Positions 9,044 through 17,400 of a stretch of 64,000 bases of DNA are shown piece after piece. Position numbers and translations under genes: made by a program. Location: contig NZ_CP015880.1 of the NCBI RefSeq assembly GCF_000697965.2, forward strand, positions 3,305,001 to 3,369,000, written 5' to 3'. Numbering within the stretch: position 1 is the stretch's first letter; each line of letters opens with the position of its first letter. Source of the DNA: Ensifer adhaerens (GTDB lineage: Bacteria; Pseudomonadota; Alphaproteobacteria; Rhizobiales; Rhizobiaceae). Below the pieces are notes generated by a model. The model was not told where the DNA came from. It saw only the letters and a list, made by a program, of their open reading frames with translations, and made no database searches.

Positions 9044-9886
9044 ATGAGCCCGAAAGAACGTTCCTTCCTCACCCGTGTTCGCCAAGTGCTGCCGGAACTG
9101 CATCCGGCCGAGCGGCGGCTGGGCGACTTCCTCTGCGATTTTCCAGGCGAGGTCGCCAGCTACTCAGCCCAGGAACTGGCGGCGCTCGCACATGTGTCGA
9201 AGGCGACGGTCTCTCGCTTCATCCAGCGGCTCGGCTACGACAATTACGAAGAAGCGCGTCGGCATGCCCGCGCCGACAAGCAGACCGGTTCGCGCCTGTT
9301 CCTTGCAACCGCCACCGACAGCGGCGGCGAGCAGTCGCTCACGTCCCATGTGGCGCAGGGCGTGGCCAATATCGAAGCGACCTTTCTCGCCATTTCCGAA
9401 ACCCAGGTGACGGCGGCGGCAACCGCCATCCTTGGCGCCCGCAAAGTCTGGGTCATCGGCTTTCGCGCCAGCCATTCCTTCGCCACCTATCTGCAATGGC
9501 AGATGACACAGGTGGTCGAGCACATCTCGGCCATTCCCGGCGGCGGCCAGACGCTCGGCGAACATCTGGTCAGCATCAACAACGACGACGTCGTCATCCT
9601 TTTCGGCCTGCGCCGGCGCGTCACATTGATGGAACCGATCCTCGCGCAGCTCGAAAAATCGGGCGCAAGGCTGCTCTATATCACCGACGAAGGCGTTCCC
9701 TTCCTCAACCAGGCAGAATGGCATTTCCGCTGCCAGACGCTAGCGCCGGGGCCCCTGTTCAACCACGTCTCTGTGATGGCGCTCTGCCATCTGCTCACCA
9801 CGCGTTGCATCGAAATCGCCGGTCCCGCCGGCCGAAACCGCCTGCGCGGCATCGAGGCGATCAACGACGCGCTCGACGAATTGTGA
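9044..9886 (+). CDS. RpiR/MurR-family transcriptional regulator
   Basis: 280 residues. An N-terminal RpiR helix-turn-helix (about residues 40-70, LAALAHVSKATVSRFIQRLG) is joined to a C-terminal SIS (sugar isomerase) domain at about 115-255, which in this family senses a phosphorylated sugar or related metabolite. The reading frame continues far upstream without a stop, but the RpiR similarity begins at MSPKERSFLTRVRQVLPELH. It lies just upstream of an MFS transporter and a racemase-family gene with shared operators, so it probably represses or activates them. The effector is unknown. Confidence 0.85.
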   Translation: MSPKERSFLTRVRQVLPELHPAERRLGDFLCDFPGEVASYSAQELAALAHVSKATVSRFIQRLGYDNYEEARRHARADKQTGSRLFLATATDSGGEQSLTSHVAQGVANIEATFLAISETQVTAAATAILGARKVWVIGFRASHSFATYLQWQMTQVVEHISAIPGGGQTLGEHLVSINNDDVVILFGLRRRVTLMEPILAQLEKSGARLLYITDEGVPFLNQAEWHFRCQTLAPGPLFNHVSVMALCHLLTTRCIEIAGPAGRNRLRGIEAINDALDEL

Positions 9887-9934
9887 GCGCCGATTGGGCA
9901 TTTGCCTGAAACGGCAGAACATTTTTCGAGCACA

Positions 9935-9950
9935 AGAAATCTGGGTTTCA
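9935..9950. promoter_or_regulatory. Degenerate RpiR-type operator
   Basis: AGAAATCTGGGTTTCA matches TGAAAC-N4-GTTTCA with two mismatches and the same four-base spacer. It lies between the RpiR gene and the MFS gene. Confidence 0.35.
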
Positions 9951-9997
9951 ACCGCCCGTTAGAGTGCAATTTGTCGCCAAGCTTTTGACGGCAAACG

Positions 9998-10013
9998 AGA
10001 AACTTTCGTTTCC
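9998..10013. promoter_or_regulatory. RpiR-type operator upstream of the sigma-54-like promoter
   Basis: AGAAACTTTCGTTTCC matches TGAAAC-N4-GTTTCA except at the outermost base of each half. It ends eight bases before the sigma-54-like element at 10021. Confidence 0.45.
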
Positions 10014-10020
10014 CACCGAG

Positions 10021-10036
10021 TGGCACGAAATCTGCA
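10021..10036 (+). promoter_or_regulatory. Candidate sigma-54 (-24/-12) promoter for the MFS gene
   Basis: TGGCACGAAATCTGCA matches the sigma-54 consensus TGGCACG-N4-TTGCA at all positions but one (CT for TT). The GG and GC doublets are 12 bases apart as required. It would start transcription about 130 bases before the MFS ATG. No enhancer-binding-protein gene is adjacent. Confidence 0.4.
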
Positions 10037-10095
10037 TTCCATAGCCTGGGTTGCGAGCGGCCATTTCCTTTCGCAGCGCGTCATAGAATCTCCTA

Positions 10096-10141
10096 TGAAA
10101 CTCAGATTTCATGCTGTAGATTTCATGAAACTGAATTTTCA
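10096..10141. promoter_or_regulatory. Two RpiR-type operators 30 bases apart in the MFS leader
   Basis: TGAAACTCAGATTTCA (10096-10111) and TGAAACTGAATTTTCA (10126-10141) each carry a perfect TGAAAC left half, a four-base spacer and a TTTCA right half. The start-to-start distance is exactly 30 bases, about three helical turns, which would place two bound dimers on the same face. They sit 38-83 bases before the MFS start codon. Confidence 0.55.
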
Positions 10142-10178
10142 CATTTTCACGTTGTTAAGCCATAAAGGGGAACGAACC

Positions 10179-11642
10179 ATGGCAGCGGAAAATATGGTAC
10201 CGTCCGGCAGGTCATCGCCGGTCATCAGACAGTTGGAATCAGCCTTCACCAAGATCGGCGTCACCGGCGCCCACAAGCAAATTCTCGCCCTCGTGCTCAT
10301 CGGCTGCCTGTTCGACAGCTTCGAACAGAACACCATCGGCGTTGCCGGCCCGATCCTGAAAGAACATTGGGGCCTTACCGGCACCGACATCGGTTTCCTC
10401 AACACCATCACCTTCGGCAGCGCGGCGATCGGCCGCCTGCTTTCAGGCATCCTCGGCGACCGCTACGGCCGACGCGTGATGCTGACCATCAACCTCCTGC
10501 TCTTCACCATTGGCTCGGCCGCCTGCGCCATGGCGCCGAACTTCGCCACGCTCTGCTTTGCCCGTGCCATCGTCGGCTTCGGCGTCGGCGGCGAAATCTC
10601 GACGGCCGTTACCATGCTGTCGGAATTCTGCTCGCCGAAATTCCGCGGCACGGCGGCCGGCCTCGTCAATGTCGGCGCCGGCGGCTTCGGCAACTTCCTG
10701 GCGCCCGCCTTCGGCCTGATGATCTTCACCCTCTTCCCGGGTGAAAACAGCTGGCGCTGGCTCTTCGCCGCCCTCGCGCTCCCGGCTCTGCTCGTCGTCT
10801 TCTATCGCCGCTTCGTGCCGGAGACCCCGCGCTTCCTGGCTTCACAGGGCAAGATCGACGAAGCCAACAAGGTGCTCTCCATCCTTGCCTCCGGCTCGTT
10901 ACGCCCGCGCAATCTCAAGGTCCAGGAGTATCTGACCAAGGATCACCTGAAAGACGAAGAGCCGGCCAAGAGCGACTGGAAGGAACTCTTCCGCGCGCCC
11001 TTCATCGGCCGCACGATCCCCGTCGCCATCGCCATCCTGATGAGCTACGGCGCCCAGCTTTCGGTGCTGACGCTGATGCCGATCATCTTCGTCTCCATGG
11101 GCTATACGCTGCAGGGCAGCCTGCTCTACAGCATGATCATCCAGAGCGGCAGCGTGCTTGGTGCCATCGCCGCCTCGATGTTCGGCTACTACTTCCCGCG
11201 CAAGAAGGTGCTGACGCTCGGCGCCGTGTTCGCCTGCCTTGCGGCGGTTTCGATCGCCTATCTCGGCACCAACATCTATCTGGTGCTGATGTTCGGCGCG
11301 ATCTTCCAGTTCTTCGTGCTGCTGCTCAACACCTCGATCTGGATCTATGCGCCCGAACTCTTTCCGACCCGCATCCGCGCCTTCGGCGTGGCGCTGATCC
11401 TGGCAACCGGTTCGGCCGCGGGTTCCTTCGTCCCCACCATCGCCGGCGCCCTCTTCGACGTCTACGGCATGGTCGGTGTCTTCGGGCTTGCCGCCGGCAT
11501 GTATGCGGTCTTTGCCTTCTGCATCCAGCTCGGCCCCGAAACCTACGGCATGTCGATGGAAGACCTCACCCAGCCTGCCGATGCCGACCTGGCAAAGGCT
11601 GACACTTCTGAAATCAAAGTCGGCGTGGAACTGAGAACGTGA
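10179..11642 (+). CDS. MFS transporter (sugar/aromatic acid porter-like)
   Basis: 487 residues from the ATG at 10179, preceded by AAAGGGG; an upstream in-frame ATG at 10020 falls in the operator region and is rejected. Twelve membrane segments. The loop 2-3 signature GDRYGRRVMLTINLLLF and the loop 8-9/10 region RIRAFGVALILATGSAAGSF match the SP/AAHS-type MFS importers. Its last bases overlap the start of the racemase-family gene, so the two are co-translated. Regulation by the upstream RpiR protein is likely. The substrate is not deducible; a hydroxy or amino acid or its derivative would suit the partner enzyme. Confidence 0.85.
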   Translation: MAAENMVPSGRSSPVIRQLESAFTKIGVTGAHKQILALVLIGCLFDSFEQNTIGVAGPILKEHWGLTGTDIGFLNTITFGSAAIGRLLSGILGDRYGRRVMLTINLLLFTIGSAACAMAPNFATLCFARAIVGFGVGGEISTAVTMLSEFCSPKFRGTAAGLVNVGAGGFGNFLAPAFGLMIFTLFPGENSWRWLFAALALPALLVVFYRRFVPETPRFLASQGKIDEANKVLSILASGSLRPRNLKVQEYLTKDHLKDEEPAKSDWKELFRAPFIGRTIPVAIAILMSYGAQLSVLTLMPIIFVSMGYTLQGSLLYSMIIQSGSVLGAIAASMFGYYFPRKKVLTLGAVFACLAAVSIAYLGTNIYLVLMFGAIFQFFVLLLNTSIWIYAPELFPTRIRAFGVALILATGSAAGSFVPTIAGALFDVYGMVGVFGLAAGMYAVFAFCIQLGPETYGMSMEDLTQPADADLAKADTSEIKVGVELRT

Positions 11643-12298
11643 GCGCACATATCCTTCTGATCAACCCGAACAGTTCGCGTGCCACCAGCGACATGATGGT
11701 CGCCATCGCACGCCGGGCAGCATCAGGACGCATGGCCGTGGCAGTCGCCACGGCCATGCGGAACCCGCCGATGATCGTCACACCGGAGCAGCTGGACGCA
11801 TCCGCTGCCGAGGTCGTCGAGATCGGCGAAAAGCATGAGGTCGGATGCCTCGGCATCGTCGTCAGCGCCTTCGGCGATCCCGGCCTTGCCGCGCTCAAGC
11901 ACCGGCTCGATATCCCCGTCATCGGAATCTGTGAGGCCTCGATGATCGAGGCCTCACAGGGCGGCCGCAAATTCGGCGTCGCCACCACGACGCCGGAACT
12001 GATCCAGGCGATCGACGACCGCGCCCGCGATCTCGGCGTCTGGGAACAATATACCGGCATCCGTTGCACTTCGGGTGATCCGCTGGCGCTTTCCGCCCAC
12101 CCGGATCGGCTGCTTTCGGCTCTCGGCGAGGCGGTCCGCCAATGCATCGAGCTCGACGGCGCCGAGGCCGTCATCATCGGCGGCGGCCCGCTCGGCCAGG
12201 CGGCCGACGAGCTCCAGCCGATGTTTTCGACGCCGATTATCGCCCCCATCCCGAGCGCAATCGGCCGCATGCTCGACCTGATGCAGGTCGCCGCCTGA
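11639..12298 (+). CDS. Asp/Glu/hydantoin racemase-family protein lacking both catalytic Cys
   Basis: 219 residues from a GTG start overlapping the MFS stop (GTGA). The fold is recognisable from LLINPNSSRATSDMM, the SAFGDPGLAALKHRL loop, IGICEASMIEAS and GAEAVIIGGGPLGQAAD. In hydantoin and allantoin racemases the two loops read ACFxDPG and GCAG, each holding one catalytic Cys. Here the corresponding residues are Ala77 and Gly182, so a standard two-base racemase mechanism is not possible. It may be a decarboxylase, isomerase or hydrolase-like relative. Co-translation with a transporter suggests it acts on the imported compound. Function unknown. Confidence 0.75.
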   Translation: MSAHILLINPNSSRATSDMMVAIARRAASGRMAVAVATAMRNPPMIVTPEQLDASAAEVVEIGEKHEVGCLGIVVSAFGDPGLAALKHRLDIPVIGICEASMIEASQGGRKFGVATTTPELIQAIDDRARDLGVWEQYTGIRCTSGDPLALSAHPDRLLSALGEAVRQCIELDGAEAVIIGGGPLGQAADELQPMFSTPIIAPIPSAIGRMLDLMQVAA

Positions 12299-12430
12299 CA
12301 GGCATTCCTCATCGCAGACACCCAAAAGGAGTATGGATCGGGCGGCGCTAATGCCTGTTTCCGCCGGCCGCCCTGTGGTATTTTCGCCCTTCCTAATTGG
12401 CGAGACCGAAGCTGGGGCGGAGGTTACGCG

Positions 12431-13021
12431 ATGAAATCTCTCTTTGCTTCGCTGGTCGCGGTGGCGTTCTTCGCCGCGGCGGCGAACGCGGGTCCTTTGC
12501 ATGACGCGGCACGGGACGGCGACACGGAACGCGTCAAACAGTTGCTCGATCAGGGAACCGATATAACCGAGCCGGATGCGGCCGGTGAACCGGCGCTGTT
12601 GATTGCCGCTCTCAAGGGTCGCGCCGAGGTCGTCGCCCTTCTCATCGACCGCGGCAACGACATCGAGATCCGCAACAAGGGCGGTCTCACCGCGCTTCAC
12701 GCCGCGGCCTATGGCGGCAATCTCGAAACCGTCAAACTACTCGTCGCCAAGGGCGCGGCGGTCAACGACGTCGCCAACTTCTACAAGATGTCGCCGCTGC
12801 ATGCGGCGGCCGAAGAGGGCCACGCCGAAGTGGTCGCCTTCCTGCTTGCCAACAAGGCAGACATCGAAGCCAAGGAGCGCAATGGCTATACGCCGCTCAC
12901 CCAGGCCGGCTGGCGGTCCTACTGGCCGGCCGCCGAACTTCTGTTGAAGGCCGGCGCCACCTGCCAGAAGGCCGAGCTTGTCGGCGAATGGCTCTACGGC
13001 GAATGCACGAAACGTCAATAG
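12431..13021 (+). CDS. Secreted ankyrin-repeat protein
   Basis: 196 residues with a clean signal peptide (MKSLFASLVAVAFFAAAANA, cleavage about residue 20). About five ankyrin repeats follow (for example GEPALLIAALKGRAEVVALL, GLTALHAAAYGGNLETVKLL, MSPLHAAAEEGHAEVVAFLL). The C-terminal tail contains two Cys. Likely periplasmic and protein-binding. GGCGGAGG lies about 10 bases before the ATG. The YHS-domain gene starts 22 bases downstream and is also exported, so they are probably one operon. Confidence 0.85.
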   Translation: MKSLFASLVAVAFFAAAANAGPLHDAARDGDTERVKQLLDQGTDITEPDAAGEPALLIAALKGRAEVVALLIDRGNDIEIRNKGGLTALHAAAYGGNLETVKLLVAKGAAVNDVANFYKMSPLHAAAEEGHAEVVAFLLANKADIEAKERNGYTPLTQAGWRSYWPAAELLLKAGATCQKAELVGEWLYGECTKRQ

Positions 13022-13043
13022 ATCCGGAAACGGAGGAAACGGC

Positions 13044-13547
13044 ATGTCTCGACACTCCATACGATTTATAATCGCGGCGACAGCGGCGTTCCTTGCGCCG
13101 GCCGTCCCGTCACTGGCAGAAGAGCCCGTCAACACCGGCTACTTCGGTGACGTGGCGATCAAGGGTTACGACCCGGTCGCCTATTTCACCGAGAACAAGG
13201 CTGTCGAAGGATCACCCGAATTCAGCTATCGCTGGCTCGGCGCCACCTGGCAGTTTGCCAGCGCCGAACACCGTGACCAGTTCATCAAGGAGCCCACCCG
13301 CTATGCGCCGCAATATGGCGGCTACTGCGCCGATGGCGTCTCCTTCGGCACGGTCACGACCAACATCGATCCCAAGGCCTGGCGCATCATCAAGGACAAG
13401 CTCTATCTCAGCTACGATCCGGGCGCAGCCGACGGACTGGTGAAGAACCCGAACAAGGTGGTCGATTCGCGCAAGCACTGGTCCGAGGTCGAGCAGACGC
13501 TGCTCACCGAGAAGGCGAACATCAACTGGACGCAGCCCCGGCCCTGA
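13044..13547 (+). CDS. Secreted YHS-domain protein
   Basis: 167 residues from the ATG at 13044 with GGAGG eight bases upstream. A signal peptide (about residues 1-24) precedes a YHS domain with the family pattern IKGYDPVAYFTENKAVEGS, FASAEHRDQF and YAPQYGGYCADGVSFG. The Cys in GGYCA is at the position that in some relatives is selenocysteine. YHS domains are thought to bind metal, copper in several cases. Paired with the secreted ankyrin protein upstream; the role of the pair is unknown. Confidence 0.85.
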   Translation: MSRHSIRFIIAATAAFLAPAVPSLAEEPVNTGYFGDVAIKGYDPVAYFTENKAVEGSPEFSYRWLGATWQFASAEHRDQFIKEPTRYAPQYGGYCADGVSFGTVTTNIDPKAWRIIKDKLYLSYDPGAADGLVKNPNKVVDSRKHWSEVEQTLLTEKANINWTQPRP

Positions 13548-13574
13548 AGGCCGGCGGCTCGGCGATGACAACCG

Positions 13575-15794
13575 TCACTTCTCGATCGAGAAGAACTTCA
13601 GCGACTGCGGCGTGACATTGATGTAGTCCGCCGTGCGCTCGCCCTTTGCCGTATTGCGGTAGACATAGCCGCAGACCATGCGGTCGAGAAAATAGCCGTC
13701 ATATTTTTCGCAGAGCTGGTTGCCCTTCACTTCAATCCGACCGGTGATGTTGGTGTTGCTGGTGCGATAGGCGGTGTTGCCGTCCATGTCGAAAAACTGC
13801 GCAAAGCCCGTGCCGTTCTTGTGCACGCCGACCCAGGTCTTGTCGGTGGTCAGTTGTTTCAGCTCGGCCGGGCCGAGCCGGTCGCTGGCGGCGCCGACGA
13901 AGCCGAAGGGCCATTCCGGAATACCGGCGACGCGAAGGCCGAAGAGGTGGCGATAGAGATCCTCTTCGCGCCAGTAGTCGTAGAGATAGCCGTAGTAGCT
14001 CAGGTTCGTGTCCGGGAAGAGCTTCAACAGCTCGGCCGCTTCGGCGGCCGCACTCTGCTGGTCGCCGCGCTGGGCATAGGCCGACGCCAGATACTCCCGC
14101 ACCGCCTCCGCCTTTGGCAAGGATGCGCCGGCCGCTTCGATCAGCGGGATCGCCTTCTCAAGGTGACGCGTCGTGTAATAGACGATGCCCGAAAGCAGTT
14201 GCAGGCTCGAAGATGGCGACGGATCAAGCCTCAGCGCCCGCTCGATATCGTCGAGCGCCTGCTCGTGTTCACCGGTCTGGGCCAGTATCAGCGCCAGATT
14301 GGCGAGCGCCTCGGCATCCCCCGGCTGCGCCGAGACGGCTCGAAGCGCTGATTCCTTTGCCTCAAGGGGACGGCCGTCCACCAGCTGCAGCAGCGCCAGC
14401 ACGGTATGGGCGCGGGCGTTGTTGGCGTCGAGCTTCAGGGCCTGTCCCGCCGCATCATAGGCGATCTTGCGCGCCACGGCCGCGGACCAGAGATAGTTGT
14501 AGTCGTTGCGCCAGACGTCGACGGCGACCCGGGCGATACCGGCATGCGCATCGGCGAATTTCGGATCGAGATCGATCGCCCGCTGATAATAGGAAAGCGT
14601 CTGGCGATAGGTGTCGACGTCGCGCCAGATCAAGCCCTGCTGCTCGGCGCGCATGTAGTTGTCGTAGGCCTCGAGATTGTCCGTCGGAATGCGCGCCAGC
14701 TGGTCGCGTTCGCCCTCGCTGAGCTTGACCTCGAGCGCTGCGATGATCTTGCCGATCACGTCGTCCTGAACCGCAAAGAGGTCGGCGTATTGCCGATCGT
14801 AGCGCTCGGCCCAGAGCGAAAGACCGCTCATCGCATCGATCAGCTTGACGTTGATGCGCAACCGCTGGTCCGCCCGCTGCAGCGTGCCCTCCAGCACATA
14901 GTGTACGCCAAGCTCGGCGGCCACGTCCTGGATCTTGTCGGTACTGCCCTTCAGCGCGAACACCGAATGGCGCGCGATGACAAAGAGGCCGGACACTTTC
15001 GAGAGTTCTGTGATGAGATCGTCCGTCAGCCCCTCGGCCAAATGGTCGTGATCGCTGTCGCCGCTGACATTGATGAAGGGCAGCACGGCAACCGAAGGCT
15101 GGTCCGGCAGCGGATAGGCGAAACGCTGCGCCATCCCCTCCTGCCCGATCCACGTCCACGGCTGCCACCAGGCGACCGCAGTCGACAGCGCAATCGCGAC
15201 GAGACCAACGACCGATCCCTTCACCCAGGCCGCATTGCGTCGAGGCTTCTCGACAACCGTCCTGCCGGCGGCCCCCGGATCGAGGAGGACCCGGTAAACC
15301 CGGATCGGCTCGGCAAGCCCCTTGACCGTCTGTTGACCCAGGGACGCAAATCCGACTTTCAGCTTGGAGCTGACCTGGTCGTAAGCCGTGCCGGAGATCG
15401 CAATACCACCCGGCTCGGCAAGTCCCTGGACCCGATCGGCGATGTTGACGCCGTCGCCATGGATGTCGTCACCCTCGACGATGATGTCGCCAAGATTGAT
15501 GCCGATGCGGAAGTCCAGCCTCTCGCCATTTGGCGCCTTGTCGGCTTCCGCCTCCGCCTTGCGCCGCTGGATCTCGACTGCGCATTGGGTCGCGTCGACA
15601 ACGCTGCGGAATTCGACGAGCAGGCCATCGCCCATCGTCTTCACCAGACGCCCGTGATGCTCGCGGAAAAGCGGCTCGAGAATATGGCCGAGATCCGACT
15701 GGAATCGCAAGCGCGTCCCTTCCTCGTCCAGCCGGCTCAAGCGGCTGTAACCGACGACATCCGCGATCAGGACGGCTGCGAGACGGCGCTCCAT
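13575..15794 (-). CDS. Class III adenylate/guanylate cyclase with TPR domain
   Basis: 739 residues from the ATG at 15794 (MERRLAAVLIADVVGYSRL). The cyclase domain spans about residues 1-170 with metal-binding Asp12 and Asp56 (TMGDGLLVEF) and the transition-state pair Asn117/Arg121 (GVNIADRV), so it looks catalytically intact. A single membrane segment follows at about 193-210. A TolB-N-like domain (SVAVLPFINVSGDSDHDHLA) comes next, then a run of TPRs (about 390-600). This architecture is common and expanded in Sinorhizobium. It makes cAMP or cGMP in response to an unknown signal sensed outside the cytoplasm. It is divergent from the DUF1254 genes. Confidence 0.85.
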   Translation of the reverse strand: MERRLAAVLIADVVGYSRLSRLDEEGTRLRFQSDLGHILEPLFREHHGRLVKTMGDGLLVEFRSVVDATQCAVEIQRRKAEAEADKAPNGERLDFRIGINLGDIIVEGDDIHGDGVNIADRVQGLAEPGGIAISGTAYDQVSSKLKVGFASLGQQTVKGLAEPIRVYRVLLDPGAAGRTVVEKPRRNAAWVKGSVVGLVAIALSTAVAWWQPWTWIGQEGMAQRFAYPLPDQPSVAVLPFINVSGDSDHDHLAEGLTDDLITELSKVSGLFVIARHSVFALKGSTDKIQDVAAELGVHYVLEGTLQRADQRLRINVKLIDAMSGLSLWAERYDRQYADLFAVQDDVIGKIIAALEVKLSEGERDQLARIPTDNLEAYDNYMRAEQQGLIWRDVDTYRQTLSYYQRAIDLDPKFADAHAGIARVAVDVWRNDYNYLWSAAVARKIAYDAAGQALKLDANNARAHTVLALLQLVDGRPLEAKESALRAVSAQPGDAEALANLALILAQTGEHEQALDDIERALRLDPSPSSSLQLLSGIVYYTTRHLEKAIPLIEAAGASLPKAEAVREYLASAYAQRGDQQSAAAEAAELLKLFPDTNLSYYGYLYDYWREEDLYRHLFGLRVAGIPEWPFGFVGAASDRLGPAELKQLTTDKTWVGVHKNGTGFAQFFDMDGNTAYRTSNTNITGRIEVKGNQLCEKYDGYFLDRMVCGYVYRNTAKGERTADYINVTPQSLKFFSIEK

Positions 15795-15964
15795 CGACGG
15801 GCTCTCAACGTGCGATGTACTCCAGCGGCAATGGTACCGCAGCTTGGCGGGCGGCGCCATCGGCACGCATGGATGAGACGCGTCGACCAGGCCGTAACCG
15901 TTACGTACTTGCAGGACCTCGCTGAAGTGCCACGATTACAGGCGATCATCTGAGGGAATGTGCC

Positions 15965-17383
15965 ATGCTGAAAAGACGGTCACTGCTGATGTTCGGCGCC
16001 CTTGCAACGGCACTGCCGGCATTCAAGGTAACGCGGGCAGGCGCCGCCGATTCCGCACTCACGGCGGACGAGGCGCGCGCCATTGCCAAAGACGCCTATA
16101 TCTACGGTTTCCCGCTGGTCGACAGCTACAGGGTGCAGCATTCCTATTTCGTCGATCACGGCAATCCCGAGTTCAAGAGCGGCTGGAATACGCTCAACAA
16201 TACCGCGCGGGTCTATACGCCTGACGACAAGGCTATCCAGACGCCAAATTCCGATACGCCCTACTCCTTCCTGGGCGCGGACCTGCGCGCCGAGCCGCTG
16301 GTCCTGACCGTGCCGGCGGTCGAGAAGGAGCGCTACTACTCGCTCCAGTTCGTCGACATGTACACGTTCAATTTCGCCTATGTCGGAAGTCGCGCCACCG
16401 GCAGCGAGGCTGGCACCTTCCTGCTGGCGGGACCGGGCTGGAAGGGTGAAACCCCGCCCGGGATCAACGCGGTGATCCGGTCGGAAACGGAATTCGCTTT
16501 CGTGCTTTACCGCACGCAGATGTTTGATCCCGCCGACATCGAGAACGTCAAGAAGATCCAGGCGGGCTACAGGGTCGAGCCGCTGTCGAGCTTCCTTGGT
16601 CAGCCGGCTCCGGCACCGGCCGCGGCCGTCGATTTTATCACCCCGTTGAGCGCGGCTGACGAAAAGACCTCGCCTGACTTCTACAGGGTCCTGAATTTTA
16701 TCCTGCAGTACTGCCCGACGCACCCGTCCGAAACGGCGCTGATGCAGCGTTTCGCCGATCTGAACATCGGTGCGGGCAAGACGTTCGACATCACGGCTTT
16801 CTCGCCGGAGATCCAGAAGGCGATCACTGACGGCATGGCGGACGCCTGGGCGGCGTTCAAGGAACACAAGGAAACCGAAATCGACACCGGCAAGGCTTCG
16901 AGTGCCGACGCGTTCGGCACGCGGGAGTTCCTGAAGAACGACTATATGCAGCGCATGTCCGGCGCGGTTCTCGGTATCTACGGCAACTCGAAGGACGAAG
17001 CTCTCTATCCCGCCTATTTCGTCGATGACCAGAAGAAGCCGCTGATCGGGTCGGGCCACTACACCTTGCGCTTCGAACCCGGGCAACTGCCGCCGGTCAA
17101 CGCCTTCTGGTCGCTCACCCTCTACGAACTGCCGTCGAGCCTGCTCTACGCCAATCCGCTTAACCGCTATCTCATCAACTCGCCGATGCTACCGAACCTG
17201 CAAAAGGACGCCGATGGCGGCGTGACGCTCTACGTCCAGCACGAGAGCCCTGGGCCTGACAAGGAAGCAAACTGGCTGCCGGCGCCGAGCGGCCCGTTCT
17301 TCACCGCCATGCGGCTCTACTGGCCAAAGCCGGACGCATTGGACGGAAAATGGAAAGCGCCGCCGATGCGGCGCGCCAACTGA
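15965..17383 (+). CDS. Secreted DUF1254/DUF1214 protein (first of tandem pair)
   Basis: 472 residues. The N-terminus (MLKRRSLLMFGALATALPAF) is an RR-containing signal sequence, which could be Tat-type, processed near residue 28. The DUF1254 domain occupies about residues 40-190 (AYIYGFPLVDSYRVQHSYF; TPNSDTPYSFLGADLR) and DUF1214 about 340-460 (PVNAFWSLTLYELPSSLLYA). The family is periplasmic and structurally characterised but without an agreed function. GAGGGA precedes the start. Seventeen bases after its stop comes a second, shorter member. Confidence 0.8.
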   Translation: MLKRRSLLMFGALATALPAFKVTRAGAADSALTADEARAIAKDAYIYGFPLVDSYRVQHSYFVDHGNPEFKSGWNTLNNTARVYTPDDKAIQTPNSDTPYSFLGADLRAEPLVLTVPAVEKERYYSLQFVDMYTFNFAYVGSRATGSEAGTFLLAGPGWKGETPPGINAVIRSETEFAFVLYRTQMFDPADIENVKKIQAGYRVEPLSSFLGQPAPAPAAAVDFITPLSAADEKTSPDFYRVLNFILQYCPTHPSETALMQRFADLNIGAGKTFDITAFSPEIQKAITDGMADAWAAFKEHKETEIDTGKASSADAFGTREFLKNDYMQRMSGAVLGIYGNSKDEALYPAYFVDDQKKPLIGSGHYTLRFEPGQLPPVNAFWSLTLYELPSSLLYANPLNRYLINSPMLPNLQKDADGGVTLYVQHESPGPDKEANWLPAPSGPFFTAMRLYWPKPDALDGKWKAPPMRRAN

Positions 17384-17400
17384 TCAACGAGGATTTGAAT

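Noticed and set aside
12333..12434. A 33-codon open frame whose stop overlaps the ankyrin-gene start (ATGA)
   Set aside because: The AGGAG lies only one base before its ATG, too close to act as a ribosome-binding site, and the peptide has no recognisable features.
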